Below, piece after piece: positions 37,717 to 47,478 of a stretch of DNA of 64,000 nt (position 1 is the stretch's first letter; each line of letters begins with the position of its first letter). The DNA is taken from the NCBI GenBank assembly GCA_949130495.1, contig OX422211.1, positions 533,978,017 to 534,042,016 of the forward strand, read 5' to 3'. A program made the position numbers and the translations under genes. The notes under the pieces are model-generated. The model ran no database searches. It saw only the letters and a program-made list of their open reading frames with translations, and was not told the origin of the DNA. Source of the stretch: Sambucus nigra. Its lineage: Eukaryota; Streptophyta; Magnoliopsida; Dipsacales; Adoxaceae.

Positions 37717-38773
37717 TGTAAAATGTAACGCAGTTCCATCAATATGAATAAAACGATGATTTTTCCCCATTTTCTCTCCTTTTATTGAAAGTTTTTCGGG
37801 GAATAATAGTGTTAAACACTACGCTGCTCGACAGTAAAAAGAAGACGAAGACGATAGTTCAAGCTCAGACCAACTCCGGTTGGTAAAAGGGCGAGAACAC
37901 CCCATACTCATTTGATTAGGAGGCGTACATTAGCTCAGACCAACTCCGGTTGGTAAAAGAGTTAGTGGACATAATAGTTCTAACTCAGACCAACTCTTGT
38001 TGGTAAAAGAGCGAGAACACGATAGTTCGAACCCAGATCAACTCCGGTTGGTAAAACGGCGAGAACAAACCTTACTCCTTTGGTTAGGAGGCTGACACTG
38101 GCTCAGACTAATTTTGGTAGAAGGGCAAGTGGACAAGATAGTTCGAACTCAGACCAACTCCGGTTGGTAAAAGAGCGAGAACACGAGACTCCTAAAAAGG
38201 CCAATGTCGGATTGGTTGGGAAACAAGATATGCCCTCAAATACCAACTTATGTTGGTCGGAAGGTAAGATTATTACAAAAGTTCCTCGAAGAACAAAATA
38301 TTCCAAACTGAACCAAGTATGGTTGGTCGGGGATCAAAACCCACTAACTGTGGTTGGTCGACGAGGAGAATTTATCCACCTTGGTTGGTCGGACACATTT
38401 TATGAAAAAGGCAAAAATTTACCAAGTATGGTTAGTCGGGGATAAAAACTCTCACTAACTATAGTTGGTCGACAAGCACAATTTAACAACCTTGATTGGT
38501 TGGAAAAATTTTAAACATTTTTTATACTAATTACTTTATTATTAAGTAATCGAGCAACATTACTGATACTTGTAAACTTATCTATTACCAGGTTGGTCGA
38601 TGAACCACACAATATTGTTATGCAAACACAAATATAAAGTGTTTGACAAATACAAGAGAATAGCAATACAGATTTGCAAACAAAAATGAAAGTCTTTCAT
38701 TGAATTCAAAATAAATTACACAAGTTTATTACATTGGTATTAAATTGTGTACTAACTATTACATTAGAATCTC
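37717..38773 (+). repeat. Palindromic tandem-repeat field 3' of pol
   Basis: Between the pol stop and the end of the second antisense gene. Strong copies of CAGACCAACTCCGGTTGGTA occur near 37866, 37938 and 38149. Variants lie near 37985, 38035 and 38104. The shorter ACCAA...GGTTGGTCGG form occurs near 38240, 38317, 38345, 38378, 38425, 38456 and 38589. The core ACCAACTCCGGTTGGT is an imperfect palindrome able to form a hairpin. Confidence 0.85.
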
Positions 38774-40102
38774 CTATTCTATTGGTCTTTTCCCTGCTGC
38801 TTTTGAAACAGGCTCCTCGCCAGCAGGAGGATCTTCCAGGTAAAGGGGAGAATTAATGAAGTTAAGATCTCGCAGCATTTTGACGTTCATTCTTGAAGGT
38901 GTATCCAGTAAATGCTCCGGACGAGATAATTCAACCTGCGAATGAAGGGCATAGTCACCAAGATACTGGGAGATCAAACAACGAGGGATGGCCCGAGCAG
39001 GGATCCAACTCATATCAAGCTTGAATGGTGGATTTGGTAGATCAAGCAGCCCAGGAGCATGATAATCCCATAAATAATGGCCCTGCTCTAGTTTTAATAC
39101 ACCCAGGGCGTTCAACCATCCCTGTTTATAACCTTCATTATTAGCATTTTCAATGCGAGCATCCAAGTGACAAAGGGCCTCATTGTAGCCTGCCATCCAG
39201 AACTCATGAGGTTGTTTGTGGAATTGAAAAGTTATTCTCTCTAACTGCTCGTGAAGGTTTCTGGCAAAAACATCCTTATGATCCAGAGCAGACTTTGTCG
39301 AAGCAAGTTGATCCTCCAGAGTTTGGATTTTCTTGGACATTTCAGACAAAGCCCGATCTATTGCATTCAATTGGAACGCTTGGGTTTCCAATGTTGATTG
39401 AGTACGAGCTTCTTCAACATTACGACGAAGAACTCTGGATCCTCCCCGAGCAGGTCGAGAACTTTGTTCCTCAATAATATTTTGAGCAACTCTTCCTCGT
39501 CCACGAGAACCTCTTCCTCGCCCCCGAGTAGCAGTAGAAGTACCAGACCTTCTCAAGGTGTCCAATTCTTGCCTTAATTTAGCATTCTCAACCTCTAGAA
39601 ATGAAAATCCCTCGTCAGTCACTAGGATTACAGCTGTTGAAGAAGAGGTTGCAGACTTATACTGTGCTAGCTCTTTCTGCAAATTGTTATTCTCTTGCTC
39701 CAGCAGCTCAACAATCTGTCTACATGCTTTAACTTCACCCTTTAAGGTTCTCTCCCTAACATCGTAACCAATAAGAAGCTTTTTGTGGCCTTCCTCGGTA
39801 GAAAGTTGCTGATACTTCTTCTCATACCCCTCATGCAACAGAGCGGTTGATTCTTTATATTACTGCTGAAGTTCATCGAAAGTACATTGCAGATCTTCAA
39901 TCATTTCGTAATATGCCACATTGTTGGCCACAACTCGGTCAAGTAAGTCTTTCAGGTACTGATAAGCTTCAACTGCCTGCTCTGAAGCACCATGACCAAG
40001 GATGTCGATAACTTCTGATGCACTTAATTCAGTATGACCAGCCTTATAATATTCATGGCATTACTGCATCATCTTAGTATCATTAGCAGATATCATATCC
40101 AT
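38774..40102 (-). pseudogene. Element F second antisense gene (coiled-coil, RGRG protein)
   Basis: From an ATG at 40102 one 443-codon frame runs to the TAG at 38774, with two premature TAA codons (40061-40063 and 39860-39862). The last 354 codons are open. Order: heptad-like E/L/K-rich segments (VELLEQENNNLQKEL), an Arg-Gly stretch (GRGRGSRGRGR) near residue 200, another coiled coil (SEMSKKIQTLEDQLASTKS), then a globular-looking C-terminal part rich in W, H and Y (HEFWMAGYNEALCHLDA). I do not recognise the family. Arg-Gly stretches often bind RNA; that is inference. It lies tail-to-tail with pol across the repeat field. Antisense ORFs at this place are known in Tat elements. Confidence 0.75.
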
Positions 40103-41114
40103 CCTGGCCAGAAACTAGCAGAGAAAGAAAAAGTAATCATCAAAAAGAAGATCAAGACAGAGTACAGAAGAGAAAAGAGACAATCATATGGAAGAAAAGA
40201 GCTCAAATTTTATTAGATCATGGTACAAAGTTACAAAGATATTGGTTACATTTGAAAAAGAAGAAAAATAGAAAGAGAATATCGAACAACGTCACACCTT
40301 TTCCTTGTCTCCCAAGACTTTCTCGGGAGGATGGGATGAGGAGCTCGGTTGCTCGGGGGGAACAACGAGTTGGTCGGCAGAAGTCGGGACTTGTTCAGGA
40401 GGAGCAGGCAAAGACTAAATCTCCTCTGTGGCTGTCTGATTGGGTTGTGGAGCAAGGACTTGATCACCCACTGTCATTAAAGACTCCTCGGATGCAGCTT
40501 CGTCTTCTTCCTCATCTTCAATTCTAGGAGGAGGATCGGGAAGATGTTGTTGAAATAGCTCAGAGTCCTCGCTCACCTTCAATTATTGCAGGGAAGCAAC
40601 CCAACCATCTCGGAAGTATTTCAAACTCCCATACTTGACCTGGGTCATCATGGCTGCTACCCCCTGTCCCATCCTTTATCCCAACCGGTGCGGAAATTTT
40701 TTTTCACAGCCACTTTTCTTTTCATTTTCTCCGAGGAGAGCTTCTCGGATAGAAGATCCTCAGAGGCTTTCAACTTGGCCTCCAACTCCTCCTTCTGGCG
40801 ATTTACTTCTCGCAGAAGGGTTAGCTCTTCCTCAGCCGATTTCAACTTATCTTCAAGCTCCCCAAAGCTTGTGAGCTTCTCGGCATATTTTTTATTCTCT
40901 CTCTCCAAATCTTTTACTTTGTCTCCCAACTGCACCTTCTCTACTTCAGATGCAGCCAACTTCTTCTCCCATTCACCCTTATCCTCGTCATATTTTTGAC
41001 GAGAATCCTTCAAAGACTGGGCCAAACCCAGAAAAGCATCTTCCACTCCAGACGAGGAGCTAGAAGCCTTGAGTGCTTCATCTTTCTTCACTATGGTGTT
41101 AAAGCAACTCACCA

Positions 41115-41203
41115 GCTGGAAAAAGATGAAGATAATGATAAATCAGCATAGAGACATATGTATTGATGGAAAGAAAGAAAAATTCAGGATAAGAGAAACT
41201 TAC
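41115..41203 (-). other. Intron 2 of the first antisense gene
   Basis: 89 bp. Donor GTAAGTTTCTC and acceptor TTTTTCCAG on the minus strand. Splicing joins ...HIAS to LVSCFNT in frame. Confidence 0.75.
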
Positions 41204-41871
41204 TGAAGCAATGTGACGAGTAGCTAGGGATGTCAGCATATCCCTAGACATGTTCTCCTCAATTCTTTGGACTTCAGGAATAGTCCAAGTTTTTACCGAG
41301 CTCATTGCAGAACTCGGGGGAATAATAGTTGGAACACCAGCTCCACTAGGTTGGAGCTGGGGAATGGTTTCAGAAAAACTGACTGAGGAGGATTTCTTCA
41401 ATCTCCTCAGTGGAAGTTCAACAGTCTCAACCAAAGAAGAGCTTTTGGTGGGGACCACTTCCACAGGTACATTTTTCTTGCTCGGAGCCACTGGGGGCTT
41501 CTCGATAGCCTTCTGAGGAGCAACAGAAGGGGTAGCATCTACTTTCTTCGTCCCCTGGGGGACGTCATTCTTGTTTCTCTTTCCATCTCCAGCAGAGGTA
41601 GTCTCCTCGAAGATAGCAGGAACTCTTCTTTTGCCCATTTTTTGACTCAGAGGAATGTGAGAGTCTGGTGAGAATTCCTCAGAAGCTGGCAATGGTTCAC
41701 TAATGCTGACCACAGGACGAGCAGTAAAGGACGATGTGTAGCTCCTGTACTGCAACAAGTATGAAGCAGACCTAACGTGCTCGTCTGCAACTCTTCGATG
41801 AAAATTCCAGATATGTTTCAAATGTTTAATATTTACTTCTGATTCTTTTGGAGTTTTTCTCTTACTGTCAA

Positions 41872-41963
41872 CTGCACACAAATACATAGTGAAAATATCA
41901 GTCATACATTTTATCAAACATAATGAAATCATAATTTCAGAAATAACACAAGATGAAAATAAC
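41872..41963 (-). other. Intron 1 of the first antisense gene
   Basis: 92 bp. Donor GTTATTTTC, acceptor TGTGTGCAG. The valine codon is split G/TT and the frames match on both sides. Confidence 0.7.
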
Positions 41964-42560
41964 CTATCCCATTGCCATATGGAGGGCATCTCGGACCTTC
42001 ATATACTTCTTCTCCAACCAAAGGGGCATGTTGCCAATTTTTGATAACTATCCCATGTTCAAAATAATCCCTATTTGCCTCAGGGAGGTTGACTACTAAG
42101 GCCCTATTCAAAAATCTAGTTTTTAAATAAAAAACATTGTCTAAAACAGCCCATCTATAACAGTACATAATCTCAGGAATTCCTATACGAGTTCCATGAG
42201 TTTGATTTAACCTATACACCCCATTAACTATTCTCCATGTGTTGGGGGCTATTTTTGCAGGGACAACATCGAAATACTCACAGAACTATAAACATAAAGG
42301 GCTTGGTGGAAAAGAAAATCCACATTCAGCAATAAAGAGGCTAGGGAACCAATGTCCCTTCAGCCAAATTAAAATAATTTGAAGGCTCAGAAAGATCCTC
42401 CAAAGTTACCCAAGATGGAATAGAGAAATCGGAACGGAATTTCTCAAGAGACTCAATAACATAAACCATGGCGAATAAAAGAAATGAAGAAGAAGGAAGA
42501 AGAGCTTACAAGAAAAAGGGAGATCTGTTGACGATGAACAAAGAAAAGGATGAACGCACA

Positions 42561-42579
42561 AGAGAGAGAGAGAGAGACT
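42561..42579. repeat. (AG)n microsatellite
   Basis: Run of GAGAGAGAGAGAG in the presumed 5' leader of the first antisense gene, so CT-rich in gene sense. Confidence 0.8.
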
Positions 42580-42638
42580 ATGGAAAACTCAAAAGCAGAA
42601 ATTGGAAAAGGTAGAAAACGATGGGGTTGCCAGTGAAG

Positions 42639-42646
42639 TTTAAATA
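42639..42646 (-). promoter_or_regulatory. Candidate TATA box for the antisense genes
   Basis: The complement reads TATTTAAA, about 170 bases before the antisense ATG at 42469, with a CT-rich leader between. Promoter activity is inferred. Confidence 0.4.
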
Positions 42647-42890
42647 CTTTGTCTTGGGAAACGGCAAAAGAAATGATTACAAAAAAAGAAACTATTACGC
42701 TACCGGCGGCTAAAAGGACAAAAAGTGTGCAAAGATCGAAGGGATTATTAAAATTCAAAAAGGCGGATTCTGCGAATCTTAAAGGACGTGCGAACACGGA
42801 GAAAATGCTCCTAAAAACCAGGAAAGTCATTTAATATTTCCATATACCGAGAAAGAATGTTCCATACTCCTCAAAGTTAGAAATATGAAA

Positions 42891-42903
42891 CATTGGGGGC
42901 TTC
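42891..42903 (+). other. Polypurine tract of element F
   Basis: CATTGGGGGCTTC directly before the 3' LTR. Confidence 0.75.
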
Positions 42904-43502
42904 TGTTGATACCAAAATTAATATGCTGATATAGACGAATCAGAAGAAGACACGTGTCGATCTATGTGGCCCAATAGCAACGAGGAGGTTTATTTCCCCG
43001 ACCAACCATACTCGCTCCGAGTAGCAAGTGCACCCCGAGGAATTCCAATGCTCCGAGGAACAGACTTCTCCAAGGAACTCAGACCTCTCCGAGGAACTCT
43101 TAAATACCATGAAGCTCAGGCGGTCCGAGCAACTAAGGCGGTCCGAACTGCATCCCGACCATATCATTGATTGCCAGATAATCAATAGTTCAACTATTCA
43201 TTGAAGGCTTATCACACGCGCTTAAAGGGCATTAAATGTATCATCCTTTCGTATGTAAATCATTTAATGTATCACCCTTTCACATGACAGCCTAAGGGCT
43301 ATAAATACATTGTATCACCCTCATTCAAAGGGACCGGAATTTCTTGATAATACTTATAATCGAGAATTTCCAAACACTCAGCAATAACATAACAGTGGAC
43401 GTAGGCCATTCATATAAGGCTGAACCACTTTAAAATTCTTTGTCTCATTTATATTTATCTGTGATTAAATAATTAGAAGCAATCTAGTTTTTTACATCAA
43501 CA
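42904..43502 (+). repeat. Element F 3' LTR
   Basis: 599 bp, same length as the 5' copy, with 13 substitutions and no indel by my alignment. Confidence 0.97.
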
Positions 43503-43507
43503 CTTGG
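43503..43507 (+). repeat. Target duplication of element F, right copy
   Basis: CTTGG, identical to 31140-31144. Confidence 0.95.
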
Positions 43508-44041
43508 CAATTGACTTTGAACCTTGCTCTAAGTCCATAAATTGTCTCTTCTTAGCATTCCTAATTGCATACGAAAAGTAATTATTATTGAAGTTGATTA
43601 GAAACTCTGCATAGCCCAACTGATCTCTCTCCTCTGATCTGGTGGCACTTTCCCACCATTGCAACACATCCCATGTCAGCTTAAATGTTATTAACATCCG
43701 CTTCTACACATCCGTGTAGTCCACCATCCTCAAATGCCTCTCCATATATCTCCTCCAGTGGTGGGAAACTGTTGGTTCAGATCCCCCTCCAAAGGTGGGA
43801 GGATTTCCCTTAAAGAAATTAGTTCTCACCCTATCCCAAGATGAGACGGGTGTACCCCCTGCTATTGTGCCTCTAAAGTCACACCTATATGTCTCCCCAT
43901 CTCCAAACCAGCCACCGTGGCCTCACGAATGATAACCACTAACTCTTCGGCCTCTAAAATAATCTGATGCCGCCTCTCTTGAGTCGCGGGATCAGAAACA
44001 GACTCCTCCCTCCTACTCCCAACTCTCCTTGTGTTCGCCAT
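43508..44041 (-). pseudogene. gag: Element E gag, N-terminal part
   Basis: Starts at the ATG at 44041 (MANTRRVGSRREES). A short charged N-terminal region is followed, after a frame change near 43865, by NPPTFGGGSEP and HHWRRYMERHL. The gag domain core (WDVLQWWESATRSEE, FLINFNNNYFSYAIR, FMDLEQGSK) ends where element F begins. This is the classic plant chromovirus-type gag layout. The other half is at 30588-31139. The protein would form the particle shell, packaging element RNA for enzymes supplied by another element. Confidence 0.82.
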
Positions 44042-44167
44042 CTGAGAAGATAAGAACAAAACAACATCAGACTCGAAATGAATAAGAATACAAATCATCA
44101 AAACAGAATCAAAGATAAGCAACGCGAAAGATAAAACGTACTCATAACCTACGAGACCTAATACCAT

Positions 44168-44180
44168 ACTCTCATACCAT
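44168..44180 (-). other. Primer-binding site of element E
   Basis: The complement reads ATGGTATGAGAGT next to the 5' LTR, one or two changes from the initiator-Met site TGGTATCAGAGC. Confidence 0.75.
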
Positions 44181-44181
44181 C

Positions 44182-46631
44182 TGTCACACCCCGCAAAATC
44201 CGACAAACGGGGTGGCCTGCCACCATCGCCGAACTACGCCGGGCGTGAACTAAATAAATACAATTCTTAGCATGAGACAGATATGAAACATAAATAAATC
44301 AGTTCATAAGATAAATAATTGAATCAATCTCAAATGATCATAAACAACTAAGCGATAAAACATCCATCACATGCTAAAACTGCAATTTATCCAATCTCCA
44401 ATAATGATTAAATAAAATCTGAATAAGTAAACCAACTGTAAATGCTCCAACAGAAAATCCTTAAACAACTTTGGAACTTAATGGCCCAATAAATATCTCA
44501 ACTGAGTCTCATAATTAAATACGAATGAAAAGAAAGCCTAAACTTAAAATAACGGAGGGAAGTAATTCATCTCCAGCTACACCTCCAAATGATAATCTCC
44601 AAAAATATTATGCAGTCACTCCAAATACTAATCCTGAAAAAGGTTAGTCAACGCATGGGTCAGAGCTAAAGCCCCGAGCAAGAACACACACTGCTCCCCT
44701 CAAATAGGATTCTTGAATCCAGACAGTAGCATTATACGCAATAAATATCAAAATAGAGTATTTTAAATTAAACGAGATAATTAAATGTGATAAATATAAA
44801 TCACTAACTACCCGAAGGAATCTCATTTGAAAAGGCACACCAATATGATTTTAAATTCCCAAGTCCCACGATGTTTATTTAATTAAATTAACCAACTTCT
44901 ATTATATCCTCAGTTTATCATGGCGGTCCTCCCTCCTCGGGTGATTTCTCTACCAAAATACACATCCCCTCGTCAAAACGCCGATTGGCCCATTTAAACT
45001 GTTGGCCCTCACTGATTGAAGAGGTTCCACACACGACACGACATAAAATGTCGGCTGACCCATTTAAACTGTCAGCCCTCGCTGCTTATGTCGCCAATAT
45101 ATTTTAATCCCCATCTTATTATCTTAGGTATTAATTCTTAATTTTCTCAATTCATAATTTCAAATTTCCCCACCCGTTTAACGATGTGAGATCATAAAAA
45201 TACCCCTTAGTACCATGCCTAAGGGTCCCCAAGTTATCAATACATCCTACCCTATGTATAGGAGGATTTTATAACATAAATCTCAACCTAGTCTCATAAC
45301 TAGACTAGCGTAACGACGATAAAGTAATAAAACTCAGCCCACAACTAACATGATAAAACCGTTATAATTTACCCTCACTAGTCCCATACCTAGAAGGCTT
45401 AAATCATAAAAAGGCCTACCTACTAGTCCCATACCTAGAAGACATCCTAAAATATAGGGAGAGCAATAATATCTAACAACCCATCGTCATAATGATATTC
45501 AATAATACCAACAAGTCACACAAATACGCATAATAAATCAACGTACCAAACTACGCATGATAGTCCAATCCATTAAATCTTAATTTAATTATCACCTCAT
45601 CATAAACACCCAGTTAATCTCATTTAATTATTTTAAATTAAATATACCGTTATTTCATCATTTAAAACATTATAATTCCAATTTCATTATCTCAACACAA
45701 ATTGCATGAGTTATACGCCCCCAAATTAATTTATTAGAAAACTAGGATTTTTCTACATGCAACCTACACCAACAAAACCGAAAATCACTCATGAATCCTA
45801 CGTACCCACGGGTTATGAACTTTATTCATATTAAAAGATTTTCATAAAAACAACCCTAAGTTTTATGTGTCCATTTTCTCTAATTAGATTGCTAATTGAT
45901 TTTTAAAAAATATTGAATTTAGGTTTAGGTAGCAATTCAAATGCATAATACTAAAGGAAAAGAATAGAGTATTCATGACTGTGAAGATCGTGTTGAACAT
46001 ACGATTAAAAATATGGATTCCTCTTGAAAAAATAGCAAAGAAGTGTTCTTGAATCGATCTTGATTAAGCCTCAATTAACCCTTACAAAACTTGTGACATA
46101 GACTTGATTATATTGGAGGTTGATGATTATGGTGGAGAGGAAGAACTTTTGATAGATTTCTCTGGTGAAAAACTTGGGAAAAAGTGATTATGAGACGTAC
46201 CCCTATGGATTATTAGTGTTATATACCAATTAGGAATCCTAATCCGACTCTAACACTACAAATAAAATCACCGAATCGCCTAAAAACTAGCATAGTCGAT
46301 TGGTCAACTCCCTAGGTCGATCGATCGATCGAACAGGTACGCGACCACTGCCATTCCCCTTTGTTTAATAAAATTTAACTAAAAAGCAATTTTTTTTATT
46401 AGTCAAGTACTAAATTCATGACAAATGTTTTTCCTTTTTTTTAAAGGCTAAACTTAAAACTGTCATAAAAACTTCATCTTAAATCTGATTCCAATTGTGC
46501 TTGAAGTTTTATTCTTCTAAAATCATAATCAACATATTTATTTAATAAAAATCATTAAATTCAAAATTTTATTTTTCTTGAATATTGCAATTAATTAATT
46601 TAATTAATTAATAAAAATGAGGGGTGTTACA
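44182..46631 (-). repeat. Element E 5' LTR
   Basis: 2,450 bp, on plus from TGTCACACCCCGC to GGGTGTTACA. Carries the TCGATCGATCGATCGA palindrome at 46317-46332. Confidence 0.93.
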
Positions 46632-47478
46632 AGAGTGAGAACCTCGTATCATCCTCAGACCGACGACAGACGGAGAGGGTGAATTTGATGTTGGAGGACA
46701 TGTTGTGGATGTGCATTTTAGATTTTATGGGGAGCTGAGAGCAGTATTTGCATTTGGTGGAGTTTATGTACAACAACAACTACTAATTAACGATTGGGAT
46801 GGCACCATTTTCATGCTCCTTACAGGAGACCTTGTCGTTCACCCTTATGCTAGTTGGAGATGGGGGAGAACAAGTTACTTGGAATAGATTTCATTCAGTA
46901 CACCTCAAAGATGGTATAGATGATTCGCGACTAGATACAAATTTCCCAAGATAGGCAAAAGAGCTACGTAGACGCAGGACGGAAACACTTAGACTTTGAT
47001 GTTGGGGATCAGGTTTTGAATAAAGTGACTCCCATGAAGAGACTGATGAGGTTTAGGAACAAAGGGAATATGTCTCCCTGATACGTGGGACCATTCCCTA
47101 TTCTTTAGAGGCTTGGACCCATTTCCTATCGGTTGGGATTACTGGACAACTTGTAATGGATGAATGATGTTTTTAACATATCTGCATTACAGAGGTTCCT
47201 TCGAGACGAGATAGCATACCAGCACATTGATATTGATGAGATAGACCTCTATCCAGATGCTACTTACGAGAAGAGATCAACAACCATTCTGGATCGTCAG
47301 GAGCGCCAAATTTGATCCAAGGTTGTTCCTTTAGATCGGGTGCAATGGGAATACCATCGGGAGTATGATTTTACCGTGGAAAGGGAGTAAGACATGCACA
47401 CAAAATATCCTGAACTCTTCTATCTAGGTACGTACTTTTCCAGATTCTGAGGACGAAATCCCGTTAATAGGGGAAAAA
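46632..47478 (+). pseudogene. pol: Element C integrase C-terminal half with chromodomain
   Basis: Resumes the integrase core exactly at element E's right target duplication, with SYHPQT and then a LMLEDML-like segment. The GPY/F-type region follows (KSYVDAGRKHLDFDVGDQVL about 46958-47018, then a degraded YVGPFPIL). It ends with a chromodomain-like stretch: VVPLDRVQWEYHREYDF, then MHTKYPELFYLG at about 47393-47430. From memory, the YPELF...GTYFSRF ending is characteristic of Tekay chromoviruses, where it guides integration into heterochromatin. Several stops interrupt it. Confidence 0.8.
47466..47478 (+). other. Polypurine tract of element C
   Basis: AATAGGGGAAAAA just before TGTAATATC. Confidence 0.7.

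Larger units (their letters stand above)
40292..42469 (-). pseudogene. Element F first antisense gene, three exons (gypsy-type transposase-like)
   Basis: Start ATG at 42469. Exon 1 42469-41964, intron 41963-41872, exon 2 41871-41204, intron 41203-41115, exon 3 41114-40292. Both introns begin GT and end with a pyrimidine-tract CAG, and each joins open frames exactly. Exon 1 encodes FSFPPSPLCL, then VVPAKIAPNTWRIVNGVY and a YRW...FYLKTRF segment, resembling the N-terminal domain of the family annotated putative gypsy-type transposase. It has one frameshift near 42366 and one TAG near 42285. Exon 2 is a Ser/Pro/Lys linker. Exon 3 is a coiled coil, a frameshift near 40655, then an acidic tail (DEEEDEAASEES) with two stops. 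About 665 residues if unbroken. Product function unknown. Confidence 0.78.
31145..43502 (+). mobile_element. Element F: near-complete Tat-lineage LTR retrotransposon
   Basis: 12,358 bp, bounded by two 599-bp LTRs and a perfect CTTGG target duplication. It contains a primer-binding site, one long gag-pol frame, palindromic tandem repeats, two antisense genes and a polypurine tract. The second RNase H before integrase and the antisense ORFs place it in the Tat branch of Ty3/gypsy. The LTRs differ at 13 sites by my count (2.2%; 9 transitions, 4 transversions), so it is the youngest insertion here. It lies inside the gag of element E. Confidence 0.95.
27807..46631 (-). mobile_element. Element E: gag-only LTR retrotransposon (TR-GAG type)
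   Basis: LTRs of 2,466 and 2,450 bp, a perfect AGAGT target duplication, and a primer-binding site on minus beside the right LTR. Without element F the interior is only about 1.54 kb, encoding gag and nothing else. That matches the non-autonomous class with terminal repeats plus gag. I counted about 42 mismatches in the first ~660 aligned LTR bases, so it is clearly older than element F, which sits in its gag. Confidence 0.87.

Noticed and set aside
37862..38600. Regularly spaced palindromic repeats resembling a CRISPR array
   Set aside because: Spacing is irregular, the unit degenerates along the field, copies sit inside a retrotransposon polyprotein frame, and the context is a plant genome.
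40586..40999. 137-codon serine/phenylalanine-rich plus-strand frame
   Set aside because: Shadow of the coiled-coil exon of the antisense gene; Ser/Phe/Leu richness is what the complement of Glu/Lys-rich coding gives.
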